The notes beneath the pieces were generated by a model. The model was not told the DNA's origin. It saw nothing but the letters and a program-made list of their open reading frames with translations, and did no database searches. A DNA stretch of 62,000 bases, taken from assembly GCA_009746045.1 (NCBI GenBank), contig RPFO01000296.1:2515677-2577676 (forward strand). The letters are read 5' to 3'. The stretch comes from Mesostigma viride (taxonomy: Eukaryota; Streptophyta; Mesostigmatophyceae; Mesostigmatales; Mesostigmataceae). The position numbers and the translations under genes were made by a program. This document shows, piece by piece, positions 41,692 through 53,931 of the stretch. Numbering within the stretch: the stretch's first letter is position 1; each line of letters begins with the position of its first letter.

Positions 41692-42186
41692 GGCTGCCGG
41701 GGCCAGCAGGTTGACGCGATGTGAAGTTGGCAACGAGGTAATTAATTTTGTGAAGATCGCCTGATCAGTGATCATCATGATCGGCCTGGTGTGGTCGCCG
41801 GCTCGCCGCGCCGCGATTGGGCAAGGAGCTGTGACATCCAGCCAAGATGTGCATTTGTTCTAGTTTTGGTTGGTTGCATGTGGACTGCGTCGGGTTTATC
41901 GCGTCCGTTGGATCCATCATCGGACGCTCCAGATTGTCGGCGGCTAACGTTTTAACTTTTTTCATTTTGCCTTCGTATATTGACTTGTTGTTGTTGCCCA
42001 CGCCGCACATGGGCAGCAGAGATTTGGAAACGGCCAACTGCCGAGGGCCAAGACACTGAACAGCATGCCATCACAAACAGACAAGAACCAAAGATACTGA
42101 GCGGGGACATGTACGGTTGCATGATCGGATACACCCGCGATTGGAAATTTGGAATGGTTGACAGGTACACGAAATTGGTAAAAATG
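41692..42186. promoter_or_regulatory. 5' flank of the Root_cap-family gene
   Basis: The sequence upstream of the minus-strand start up to copy B. I see no convincing TATA box; the region is short because the segmental duplication begins about 500 bp away. Called only by position. Confidence 0.3.
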
Positions 42187-43290
42187 GAGATTGGAGGGCT
42201 AGAAGCCTGTAAAATTGGTCATTCATTTATTTGGAGCCTGCACCTTGGCCTGCACATCCTACTGTATATTAGGTATATTAGGTATAGATGCGTTGGCAAT
42301 GGCACCAACCACACTACACACAGTATCGTACCAAACTATTTCACTATCAAGCCCTGTGGACAATTTGGGACAAGTGTGTCTAAGCCTTGTTGACGATTTG
42401 GAACAGATGCCATGCACTCAGTGGCTTGGACCGTGTTGAATCCTTGAGGCGTGTTTATTTCGGAGAATCCTGCAGCAGTAGCTTACTGCCCATGGGCACC
42501 ATGCAACATTATCTATCCCGAAAGGCGACATTATTCATGCCGATTGCAGGCTCTGGGCGGAGGTAGGCAAGCAGGTCGCCAGTGAAGTGAATGTAACGGG
42601 CCTATCGGGCCATACCATATTCAATGCGCGACTGCCAATGGTGTGCCAAGCCGTGCGAACTAGGAGTGGGATGCGTCTGTGGAGCCCTCTATTACTGCAA
42701 CCGCAAACACAAGGTATGTCGCGTTTTTCGCCCGTTCGTTAGCCAATGAGCAGGCGCGTATTCCGTCCGCTGATACCTGCTCTTAGCATGCCTTGTTCCT
42801 TACATTTCTTGTGCTTTATTTTCACCTTGTCCTTCATTATTGGGTTTAGAGATTAATTTATTGTCTGCTTCTGCAAGCATCAAGAGATATTTCTTGAGTG
42901 AACGAGCTGGGAAACGGGGTTGGCTGATCTCGATCTGCGCATCAATCGATGGCCTGGAGGCTCAGATTGCTTCTTCCTGGGATTTTGAAGAGAAGATGAT
43001 CGTCCTATACCACAACACTCCATGATCCAATCAAGACCAACGGCTTGCGGCTCATGGTCACATCATCTCGTACCTTCTCAGGAACTCCACTGGCAAGCGT
43101 GCCATCGACATGATTGCGCCAGGATGGGGTCCCAGATGGCCAGGGCCTCCCTAGACCCTGCACTGTCCCGGTGTCTCCCGTTTGAGGGGGAGTTCACCGG
43201 CCAGGTATGCCGATGCTTGCTTTCTCACAGGTACACGCCTGCCTCAGAATAAAAGCATCCGCCGCATGGCTGGGAGGGGCCCTAGTAAGA

Positions 43291-46200
43291 GTTATTGGTC
43301 GGTTCGTGGTCAGTTGTTGGTCTGTTCTTAGTCTGTTCTTGGTCGGTTCTTGGTCGGTTCTTGGTCGGTTCTTGGTCGGTTCTTGGTCGGCTCTTGGTCG
43401 GCTCTTGGTCGGTTCTTGGTCGGTTCTTGGTCGGTTCTTGGTCGGCTCTTGGTCGGTTCTTGGTCGGTTCTTGGTCGGCTCTTGGTCGGTTCTTGGTCGG
43501 TTCTTGGTCGGCTCTTGGTGGGTTCTTGGTCGCTTCTTGGTCGGTTCTTGGTCGGTTCTTGGTGGGTTCTTGGTCGGTTCTTGGTCGGTTCTTGGTCGGC
43601 TCTTGGTCGGCTCTTGGTCGGTTCTTGTTCGGCTCTTGGTCGGTTCTTGGTCGGTTCTTGGTCGGTTCTTGGTCGGCTCTTGGTCGGCTCTTGGTCGGTT
43701 CTTGGTCGGTTCTTGGTCGGCTCTTGGTCGGCTCTTGGTCGGTTCTTGGTCGGTTCTTGGTCGGCTCTTGGTCGGCTCTTGGTCGGTTCTTGGTCGGTTC
43801 TTGGTCGGTTCTTGGTCGGTTCTTGGTCGGTTCTTGGTCGGCTCTTGGTCGGTTCTTGGTCGCTTCTTGGTCGGTTCTTGGTCGGTTCTTGGTGGGTTCT
43901 TGGTCGGTTCTTGGTCGGTTCTTGGTCGGCTCTTGGTCGGTTCTTGGTCGGCTCTTGGTCGGCTCTTGGTCGGCTCTTGGTCGGTTCTTGGTCGGTTCTT
44001 GGTCAGTTCTTGGTCGGCTCTTGGTCGGCTCTTGGTCGGCTCTTGGTCGGCTCTTGGTCGGTTCTTGGTCGGTTCTTAATTGGTCGGTTCTTGGTCGGTT
44101 CTTGGTCGGTTCTTGGTCGGTTCTTGGTCGGTTCTTGGTCGGTTCTTGGTCGGTTCTTGGTCGGTTCTTGGTCGGTTCTTGGTCGGTTCTTGGTCGGTTC
44201 TTGGTCGGTTCTTGGTCGGTTCTTGGTCGGCTCTTGGTCGGTTCTTGGTCGGTTCTTGGTCGGTTCTTGGTCGGTTCTTGGTCGGTTCTTGGTCGGTTCT
44301 TGGTCGGTTCTTGGTCGGCTCTTGGTCGGTTCTTGGTCGGTTCTTGGTCGGTTCTTGGTCGGTTCTTGGTCGGTTCTTGGTCGGTTCTTGGTCGGTTCTT
44401 GGTCGGTTCTTGGTCGGCTCTTGGTCGGCTCTTGGTCGGTTCTTGGTCGGTTCTTGGTCGGTTCTTGGTCGGTTCTTGGTCGGTTCTTAATTGGTCGGTT
44501 CTTGGTCGGTTCTTGGTCGGTTCTTGGTCGGCTCTTGGTCGGCTCTTGGTCGGTTCTTGGTCGGTTCTTGGTCGGCTCTTGGTCGGTTCTTGGTCGGTTC
44601 TTGGTCGGTTCTTGGTCGGTTCTTGGTCGGTTCTTGGTCGGTTCTTGGTCGGTTCTTGGTCGGCTCTTGGTCGGCTCTTGGTCGGTTCTTGGTCGGTTCT
44701 TGGTCGGCTCTTGGTCGGCTCTTGGTCGGTTCTTGGTCGGTTCTTGGTCAGTTCTTGGTCGGCTCTTGGTCGGCTCTTGGTCGGCTCTTGGTCGGCTCTT
44801 GGTCGGTTCTTGGTCGGTTCTTAATTGGTCGGTTCTTGGTCGGTTCTTGGTCGGTTCTTGGTCGGTTCTTGGTCGGTTCTTGGTCGGTTCTTGGTCGGTT
44901 CTTGGTCGGTTCTTGGTCGGTTCTTGGTCGGTTCTTGGTCGGTTCTTGGTCGGCTCTTGGTCGGTTCTTGGTCGGTTCTTGGTCGGTTCTTGGTCGGTTC
45001 TTGGTCGGTTCTTGGTCGGTTCTTGGTCGGTTCTTGGTCGGCTCTTGGTCGGTTCTTGGTCGGTTCTTGGTCGGTTCTTGGTCGGTTCTTGGTCGGTTCT
45101 TGGTCGGTTCTTGGTCGGTTCTTGGTCGGTTCTTGGTCGGCTCTTGGTCGGCTCTTGGTCGGTTCTTGGTCGGTTCTTGGTCGGTTCTTGGTCGGTTCTT
45201 GGTCGGTTCTTAATTGGTCGGTTCTTGGTCGGTTCTTGGTCGGTTCTTGGTCGGCTCTTGGTCGGCTCTTGGTCGGTTCTTGGTCGGTTCTTGGTCGGCT
45301 CTTGGTCGGTTCTTGGTCGGTTCTTGGTCGGTTCTTGGTCGGTTCTTGGTCGGCTCTTGGTCGGCTCTTGGTCGGTTCTTGGTCGGTTCTTGGTCGGTTC
45401 TTGGTCGGTTCTTGGTCGGTTCTTGGTCGGTTCTTGGTCGGTTCTTGGTCGGTTCTTGGTCGGTTCTTGGTCGGTTCTTGGTCGGCTCTTGGTCGGTTCT
45501 TGGTCGGTTCTTGGTCGGTTCTTGGTCGGCTCTTGGTCGGTTCTTGGTCGGTTCTTGGTCGGTTCTTGGTCGGTTCTTGGTCGGTTCTTGGTCGGTTCTT
45601 GGTCGGTTCTTGGTCGGTTCTTGGTCGGTTCTTGGTCGGTTCTTGGTCGGCTCTTGGTCGGTTCTTGGTCGGTTCTTGGTCGGTTCTTGGTCGGTTCTTG
45701 GTCGGTTCTTCGTCGGTTCTTGGTGGGTTCTTGGTCGGCTCTTGGTCGGTTCTTGGTCGGCTCTTGGTCGGTTCTTGGTCGGTTCTTGGTCGGTTCTTGG
45801 TCGGTTCTTGATCGGTTCTTGGTCGGTTCTTGGTCGGTTCTTGGTCGGTTCTTGGTCGGTTCTTGGTCGGTTCTTGGTCGGTTCTTGGTCGGTTCTTGGT
45901 CGGTTCTTGGTCGGTTCTTGGTCGGTTCTTGATCGGCTCTTGGTCGGCTCTTGGTCGGTTCTTGGTCGGTTCTTGGTCGGTTCTTGGTCGGTTCTTGGTC
46001 GGTTCTTGGTCGGCTCTTGGTCGGTTCTTGGTCGGTTCTTGGTCGGTTCTTGGTCTGTTCTTGGTCGGTTCTTGGTCGGTTCTTGGTCGGTTCTTGGTCG
46101 GTTCTTGGTCGGTTCTTGGTCGGTTCTTGGTCGGTTCTTGGTGGGTTCTTGGTCGGCTCTTGGTCGGTTCTTGGTCGGCTCTTGGTCGCTTCTTGGTGGG

Positions 46201-46851
46201 TTCTTGGTCGGTTCTTGGTCGGTTCTTGGTCGGTTCTTGGTCGGTTCTTGGTCGGTTCTTGGTCGGTTCTTGGTCGGCTCTTGGTGGGTTCTTGGTCGGT
46301 TCTTGGTCGGTTCTTGGTCGGTTCTTGGTCGGTTCTTGGTCGGCTCTTGGTCGGCTCTTGGTCGGTTCTTGGTCGGTTCTTGGTCGGTTCTTGGTCGGTT
46401 CTTGGTCGGTTCTTGGTCGGTTCTTGGTCGGCTCTTGGTCGGTTCTTGGTCGGTTCTTGGTCGGTTCTTGGTCGGTTCTTGGTCGGTTCTTGGTCGGTTC
46501 TTGATCGGTTCTTGGTCGGCTCTTGGTCGGTTCTTGGTCGGTTCTTGGTCGGTTCTTGGTCGGTTCTTGGTCGGTTCTTGGTCGGTTCTTGGTCGGTTCT
46601 TGGTCGGTTCTTGGTCGGTTCTTGGTCGGCTCTTGGTGGGTTCTTGGTCGGTTCTTGGTCGGTTCTTGGTCGGTTCTTGGTCGGTTCTTGGTCGGTTCTT
46701 GGTCGGTTCTTGGTCGGCTCTTGGTCGGTTCTTGGTCGGTTCTTGGTCGGTTCTTGGTCGGTTCTTGGTCGGTTCTTGGTCGGTTCTTGGTCGGTTCTTG
46801 GTCGGCTCTTGGTCGGCTCTTGGTCGGTTCTTGGTCGGTTCTTGGTCTGTC
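43291..46851. repeat. 11-bp tandem array, about 323 units (copy B)
   Basis: The same unit and flanks as 9572-9857, expanded more than twelvefold. Units are GGTTCTTGGTC and GGCTCTTGGTC with rare GGTGGG, CGCTTC and GATCGG variants. Four 15-bp units containing AATT occur near 44078, 44489, 44823 and 45212. Open frames up to 971 aa on both strands are artefacts of the period. Confidence 0.97.
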
Positions 46852-47893
46852 CCTGGGGTGCCACGCGGACGTGCTGGTGCTCGGTGGGTTGCCAGCTGTC
46901 GCCTGGCGCCCCCAGCAATCAGCGAGTACACTTCTTGTCAGGACTCTAAAGGTTTTAGGTGGGGGTCTGGTGAGGTATCGTGGTCGCTGTGGGTGATTGG
47001 AGCGTCTAGGTGGTTGATATACCGGTTGGGTGCGGACAGCAGATGGCCTTGGCATGAAGGATGCAAAAGGGCCGGTGGAAATGCTTTAGATCCTGGGGGT
47101 TCAAGTCCTGTCTTGCGGCGGCCAAGGGGGTCGACTTGACAGGCCAGTCAACGAACATCCCGTCCATGACGCACGAAATCGGGGGGGCATGATGGTGCAG
47201 CGGTGGTTTGCTTGCGTGCGGCATCGCGGCTCGTGGGTTGCTGGCGTGCAGCCGATGCACAGTTATGGGGGGAGCGGTGGCCAAGGGGGGAGCGGTGGCC
47301 AAGGTGACAGGGCTACGGGCCAGTGCTTGGACCGAGATGTTGGAGGCACCGCCGGCGTGGATCAAGTGCGTTGGGCCCACCGGGAGGATGGGATAGAGTC
47401 AGAAAGCAGGAGCTACCATCTTGCCCTGTGAGGCGGAACAGGGAACGAAAATAATGTTAGTTTGGGATGGCATGTGCCGCGATCGCCGGTTGTCTGGTGT
47501 GATGATTTGTGTGCGCCATGGCCATGGTAGAGACACCGCAACTATTCGTCCTCCTTCCCCCGTCCATCCCCTTGTCTCACTCCCACCTTGCCCCCCCCCC
47601 CAAACCAGGCCCGGACGAGGAGTACCGCAACTTGGCGCCGTTCAAAGAATTAGCAGCGTTGCTGCTGGCCAGTAACCCACCTGCACCTGCACATCATTGG
47701 GCCGGCCGTGCCCGCCGCGCTCGAGGTAGATATTCTACTATACTACGCTAGTATAATCGCAGGGATGATCCCATACCCTTGGTTCCGAAGCTGGTCACAT
47801 GACAGGTACAGTACTTTGGATTTGTGCGCCCGCCCCGAGGTAATGTTAATGTACCATGGATGAGGCCGTTGTTTTCGTTGTGAGCTCTGGGGA

Positions 47894-48402
47894 GCCTGCT
47901 CACTGCAGCAATAATGCGGTCACTGTACAGCAATAATGCGGTCACTGTACAACAATCAAGCAGTCACTGTGCAACAACACTGCGGTCGCTGTACACTGCA
48001 TCAATCATGCTTTCCCGGTACAACAGTTATGCGGTCTCTGTGCAATAACACGGTCACTGTACAGAAATAACACGGTCACTGTACAGCAATGATGCGGTCA
48101 CTGTACAGCAATCATGCGGTCACTGCGCAGCAATCATGCGGTCACTGTACAACAATCATGCCGTCACTGTGCAGCAATAATGCGGTCACTGTACAGCAAT
48201 CATGTGGTCACTGTGCAGCAACCATGCGGTCACTGTGCAACAATAATGCGGTCACTGTACACTGCATCAATCATGCTTTCCCGCTACAACAGTTATGCGG
48301 TCGCTGTGCAATAACACGGTCACTGTACAGCAATCGCATGGTCACTGTACAGCAATAACACGGTCACTGTACAGCAATGATGCGGTCACTGTACAACAGT
48401 CA
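47894..48402. repeat. 22-bp tandem array (copy B)
   Basis: Same unit and flanks as the copy A array but about 305 bp shorter, with a single higher-order block. Confidence 0.93.
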
Positions 48403-48432
48403 GGTGGGCCATCGATGCAAGGGTTAGAGTGC

Positions 48433-49295
48433 TGGCGCTTGCCGGGCTGCGTGCCTTGTGCCACCTTGTCTATGTAGACCACCCTGCACAGCGCCTTGGA
48501 CAAGCCTGTGCACAATGCACGTCCTTCTCTCCTGCGGCTTTGGCGGTGACGGCGTCCGATGAGCCCAAGAGGGCATGCTTAGCTTGCAATCGTGCCGGGT
48601 TGTGAGACTCGTCAATGCTAATGCTGCAGCCTGCAAGCTTGGTACAGGCTTGGAGGACCCGCATCTTGCTGGGCTTTTTTTTTCGTTGCCCAAGATGACG
48701 AGAACGGGCCCAGGGGGTCCATGCATCCATGCGGCGGATTCCAGCTTCGCGGTGTCTTGCTCTCCAAGGCGAGTGAGGAGCACATCCCGGACACGGACGG
48801 CGAGCTCTTGAGGGGATTCCGCCGCCCGTGGGCCTAGCATGAGAAATTCCGCACCATGATACTGTGTGAGCCCGTTTGGTCATTGTGATCGTGGATGTTG
48901 GCTGCTTGGGCCCCTTGCTTCGCTGCGTTGGTGAGTATAGCGGCCAGGTCGGGCTGGCAGATGCTGTGGGTTGCTGCTGCGCCGAAGCTCGATACAAGGT
49001 GCTGTGCCGGAGGGGGGGGGCGCGTCAGAGCGGCTTTGACACGATCCAGCTCAGCGTGCAGGAATTGGGTGCAGCTCATCATGTTGGGTGAGATAGCGGC
49101 CAGATTCGATGCTACTTCCATAAGTTGCTGTTCGACTCTTGCGATGTCCAGATGCATGGTTGCACGTGCGACATGGCATCCATTGGTGCGAGATTGATTG
49201 CGGGGTCGGTCTCGGCCGGGTTCTTGGAAATCGCGGTGTACAACAAGAGCTGGTCGACCTGCATGGCAGCAAGACACTTCTGGTATTCGCACATC
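48433..49295 (-). pseudogene. Decayed LINE ORF1-like protein (copy B)
   Basis: Counterpart of 11750-12612 with the same frame breaks and only scattered substitutions. The breaks therefore predate the segmental duplication. Identification as ORF1 is tentative for the reasons given there. Confidence 0.35.
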
Positions 49296-50375
49296 GCATC
49301 AATCTCGATCTGTTACGCTGATGGGGCGAGCATTGTAGCTGAAAATAGTGGTGCCGCTAGTGTCCATCAAAATGAGGGCAATGAGGGCATCGCAATGAGG
49401 GCTTGCGCGCCAGTCATGCAGTAAAAATCTAGGATAGGTGGTTGAATTCCCAGAGCATAATTGGTGGTTGAATTCCAGCACGCCTTCTTACTGGAAAGCA
49501 GGGGGGGTTGGGGAGAGGAAGCTATAATGCGATTCCCTTTACTCGCCGATTATGATGCAGCAACGCTTGTCGGGGTTTCGCCTGGGCGTGGGGTCGCCCT
49601 CAGTGCTGATGCATGGTGAGGTGGGTGGACCGGATGATTGTTGCCACATGTTCGCTGGAGGATGAGGGAGATCGACACGCCCACCGAAGGAAGGAGGGGC
49701 TCAAGAAGCAGTGTTGGGCCGGTGGTGGGATCCATGGATGTCGGTGTTGCCGGAGCGGGCTGGCAGACGGTCGTGCGGCTCTGTCAAACTAAGTGCGTGA
49801 ACATGCACTAGCTGAAGGCCTGCCACGGAGTACCCGATGAGGTACTTTTCTACGCGGATACTGCACCCGCCAAGGCAAGGGACGCGACTCACTTGCCCAG
49901 GTCTGGAGTCACACTGATAGCAACTCCGCATCATCCGGACTATCCAAGACGACTGTAGGCTCAGCCGTGATGACGGGTGTGCGGGTTGGTTGCATGCTAA
50001 GCCCCGGTAGCTTAGGAGAATGTAAAGGCTTCTCCCGGAGCCTCAGGGGTTTTAGGGGCATACCCAGGGTTCAGAATACCCAGGGTTCAGAACTATCTAG
50101 TTATATCTATAGATAGTTATATCTCTAGGGAAGATAGTCCAGGGTTAATAGTTGTGATGCATACTGAAAAATAGCTTTCTCTTTTGTTTGGAGCTCAACT
50201 TGAACTTGCGTGTCTTTCGCGTCCCGGCGCTCGGCAGCATTTAGGTTATATTGTCTTGCCTTGACAATATGAAAAATAGCTGCAGTGGCCATATAGTAGT
50301 ATGTGCAGTTAGGCTCGAAACACACGCCCTGATCAAGCAAGCTGTTTCCGGCCCCACTGTCTAGGTCATCTAGTC

Positions 50376-50949
50376 GCTCTACACCTAAAATTAAATTAAA
50401 TTAAATTATAACATGCCTCCGTGGGGGGGTCATGTAGCACATATTCCATGATGGATGGGGTGGAGGAAGCCGCGTGATCGAACTATCCTAACTCTAAGCT
50501 ATCTAGAAAATCCTAACTACACTACTCATCAAAACGCCTCCTCCGCTTGGGGGGAGGTGGCTTGCCCACAGGGTCGGGCGTGTGTGCCTTGACAATCTTC
50601 TTCCACCGCGTCTTGTCCTGCATGGCAGTCCAAAGACGGGAGAGAGAGTGGATGCGGTGCTCATCAAACTGGGCTGGGACCACTAGGTCCTCCAGCAACA
50701 TCTGAACGTAGTTCGTGACAGGTTTCCCAACCCTTTTGGGAATGCCCTCGGGGCCAGGCCAGGTCAGAATGTGCCGCCCTGGCTGGCCAAGCCGCTGGGG
50801 GCCGGCCAGACCAAGGGTGGTGTCGACCTGGCTGGTGCGGGCAAGGTGTCCTACAAATGCTATCCTACGCTGCCTAATCTCGTCCGAGGCATGCCATGAT
50901 ACAAAGACTCTGATGACGCCTAAGCCATACATCATTGCTCTACACCTAA
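50376..50949 (-). mobile_element. 5'-truncated LINE insertion unique to copy B
   Basis: A 548-bp insert flanked by the perfect 13-bp duplication GCTCTACACCTAA (50376-50388 and 50937-50949). The unfilled site is in copy A at 13686-13698. The 3' end at the left has an AATTA-type tail, then GCCTCCGTGGGGGGG and ATGTAGCACAT, which resembles the 3' end of the ORF1-only elements. Confidence 0.92.
50522..50935 (-). pseudogene. C-terminal fragment of a LINE reverse transcriptase
   Basis: A 137-codon open frame. RQRRIAFVGHLARTSQVDTTLG and GRHILTWPGPEGIPKRVGK, then LSRLWTAMQDKTRWKKIVKA, correspond to the post-polymerase C-terminal region also seen in LINEs X and Y. It ends in a basic tail, KRRRRFDE. 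The catalytic part is absent because of 5' truncation. The frame is intact, consistent with a young insertion. Confidence 0.8.
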
Positions 50950-51382
50950 GCCAGCCATAATTTCAATGCACAAGGCTACACATTTCCATCGATCTCCATT
51001 CATATTTATCATCCTGAACGACTCGAAAACGCGGACAAGATAACGGCAGGCTCGAGCTACCATGGTCCGGATTCTCCCGATTTCTGGCCTGCGCTGGTTG
51101 TCTCCTTGACATATGTGCAGTCCTTGGACGTTTGGAAACATGGCATGGCGGACGTAATGACTGGTCAACTAGCTAGAGACTTTTTTTAGTGGTTTTCCAT
51201 TTGCGGGTATTTCCTCGTAAATGGTGGGAGAGCGATCGCAGCAATGGTGCTCACCACTAGACACTCCCGGCCAGTAAGGCTCGAAACACACGCCCTCATA
51301 AAGCAAGCTACATTTCCGGCCCCACCGTTTAGGTCATCTAGTCGCTAGAGCTACACGTAAGCCAGCCATGATTTCAATGCAA

Positions 51383-53495
51383 AAGGCTACATTAATTAAT
51401 TAATTAATTAATAGACACGTGACTGCGTCACGTGAGCATAAGTCCGCAGAGGGAGGGGAACATGGGATGGAATTAATTAATTAATTAATTAGACTCGTGC
51501 TCCCGTTGGGGAGTCACGGAGCATTAACCCCGATGGGTGGATGGATGGGTGCAAACAGTCCTACCGGTCTAATCTATCTATATCAGCTACCTACTACCAC
51601 TATCTAACAGCATGACTACCACGTCTATCTAAACAGCATCACGCTGCCCTAGGGGAGCTGTCTGGCATGCCTCCCGTGGGTTTGCACACGCGGGCGCTTC
51701 CCCACAGGGGGGGGCTCGTTGTCCTCTATGACCTGGGCCCACTTGGCCTTATCCATCATCTTCTTCCAAATCACGGAGAGGCCTACTAATAAGGCCCCCC
51801 ATGTCCTCTACTAGCTGTTCTTTGAAGGTGCGGGCCTTGCGGCGTCTAACATCAGGGGGCCCGGCCCACGTCAGGAGGTGCCGGCCAGGCTGAGCTGGGG
51901 CGCAGTCCTGCGGGGGGGCCGCGGGAGGTGTCTACCTGGTTAGTGCGTGCTAGGTGCCCTACTAGCTGCAGGCGCCGCTGCTTAACTGGTGCTGGTGATA
52001 TATGGCATGCCCTGGTACAGGTCCTCATTGCGGACATGAGCATCATATCCTACTCTGAAAATGGAACGCAGCATGTTGGTGACCGCGCCGTCCAGCTTGC
52101 GGGCCAGGTCGGCGGTGAGGGTCCACGTCTCGGCCCCATACGTGCTGGGATGGAATGGATGGTATAAGCTACCTAGGTCCTAGTTACAGGGGTGTGGGCA
52201 CCGCGGCCCGAATCGCTATGAATGCCATACTTGGTCACAAGCGGAGCCCCCACAGGCTTGGGGGTGGTCTCCTTCATTACTACTTGCCATCTATCCTTGC
52301 GCACCATCTGCCTCCATATATATTACAGACAAATCAGGAGGCTGCCCGGGGGTGACGGCCCGTCACGTCTAGTGTAGCACATATGTCCATGCCGAGTCTA
52401 TCACGAAATGTCCACGGGTAGCGGCCCTGCCGCGCGCGGCCGGGGGCACGCCAGGTTATAGGACATATCGCCCAGGCTGGGCGGGCTTGGTGCCAGCTAG
52501 TCTATCTGAGGTATCTACCTGATCTGTGCGGGCCAGGTGCCCGGCTAGGCCCAGGCGCCTGTGCCTAATAATGTAGGAAACATAGGGCAAATCAGCGTAC
52601 AAATCCTCATTACTAATGTGCAAACCAAAGGGGATGTTAAGGGCCTTGCGCAGCATCTTGGTGACGGCGCCGTACGTCGAGTCGTTGCTCCAGCTCCAGC
52701 GTCAGTGCCCACGTCTCGGCGCCGTAGGTCAGGATCGTCAGAATGACGACCTTGAAGAGGTCACGCTTGACGATCCGGGGTAGGGCAGGGTTGCTCCACC
52801 AGCGGCGGTGGTCATGGAGGTGCGCCCACGCCATGCCGATCCATGTCGTCACGTCGTCCTCGCAGTCGGGAAGCCAACTGCCGAGCAGCTTGAAGCGGAC
52901 TGAAGGAGGGTAGTTGACCTCGGCATCGTCTAAGAGGCGGAGTGTGGGTGGGGGCCCTGCCATGCCGAGGGCCAGGGCCTCCGTTTTGGGGCTGATTTCT
53001 AGACCAACCGCCCGAGCCTCGAGCGCCAGGCAGTCCAGCCAAAGTTGGGCAGACTCCGGCTTCTCGATGAGCGTGATGTCGTCGGCAACTCGGCATAAAT
53101 GAGGTCAGCTAGTAAATTCTGCTTGTTAGTCGGCCCCCCTTCCCCAAGCTCGTTTGTGATCGCTAGGCCAGGGGCACGGCCTGCAATGCTAGCAAAGCGA
53201 GCACATGCCTGGCGCATAACATCATCCACTACAATAATAAACAGGTACGGCGACAGGACGCAACCCTGCCAGACGCCGGTCTGCCGTGGGCATGGCGGGG
53301 TAATGCCGTGTTGAGTGCGCACCGAAGTGGTCGACCCCTCATACAGCGTGCGGATGACGGTAATCAGGGGAGTGGGGACGCGAGCGCGAGCAAGTACAGC
53401 CCATAGAGCGTCCCAGAGGACAGAATCAAAAGCCTTGATGAAGTCGACGAAGATCAGGATGGCAGGAAACTCACCAGGTTGCAGGAAGGCTACAT
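51383..53495 (-). mobile_element. LINE Y with nested LINE X (copy B)
   Basis: AAGGCTACAT duplications at 51383-51392 and 53486-53495. X lies at 51464-52157. The two copy-A-only ORF1 insertions are missing, so this copy shows the earlier state of the nest. Confidence 0.8.
52456..53485 (-). pseudogene. LINE Y reverse transcriptase (copy B)
   Basis: Same protein as 17949-19058, but an extra CAACT near 53086-53092 breaks the frame just at the YADD region and a further shift lies near 52670. The palm motif FVDFIKAFDS and the box GCVLSPYLFIIVVDDV remain. The substitution YV to DV in that box, together with the frameshifts, shows that copy B has decayed further than copy A. Confidence 0.8.
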
Positions 53496-53639
53496 GCACA
53501 ATTCCATCTCCATTCATATTCACCATCCTGAACGACTCGAACGTGCGGAAAAGATAACGGCAGGGTGGAGCTACCATGGTCCGGATTCAGCTCCCGATTT
53601 CTTGCTTGCGCTGGTTGTCTCCTTGATATGGGCCTGAGT

Positions 53640-53931
53640 TTTATGCCACACAAGGATAGATGGGTACGCAAGGATAGATGGGTACGCAAGGATCTAGATG
53701 GCAACTAGTGATGAAGGAGACCACCCCCAAGTCTGTGGGGGCTCCGCGTGCGACCGCGTATGGCATTCATAGATAGCGATTCGGGCCGCGGTGCCCCCAC
53801 CCCTGTAACTAGGACCTAGATAGCTTACACCATCCTTTCCATTCCATGTTCCCCTCCCACTGAGGACTTATTATGATCACCGGTGACGCAGTCACGTGTC
53901 TATTAATTAATTAATTTATTTATGCCACACA
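53640..53931 (+). mobile_element. Short 3' fragment of a Y-type LINE (copy B)
   Basis: TTTATGCCACACA duplications at 53640-53652 and 53919-53931. The 3' hairpin arm has changed to CACCGGTGAC, which breaks its symmetry compared with copy A. Confidence 0.75.

Noticed and set aside
43207-47139. Open frames up to 971 aa on both strands (GSWSVLGRFLV and RPRTDQEPTKN repeats)
   Set aside because: The 11-bp unit gives an 11-aa repeat in all three frames of each strand. Open frames on both strands with no start context are artefacts.
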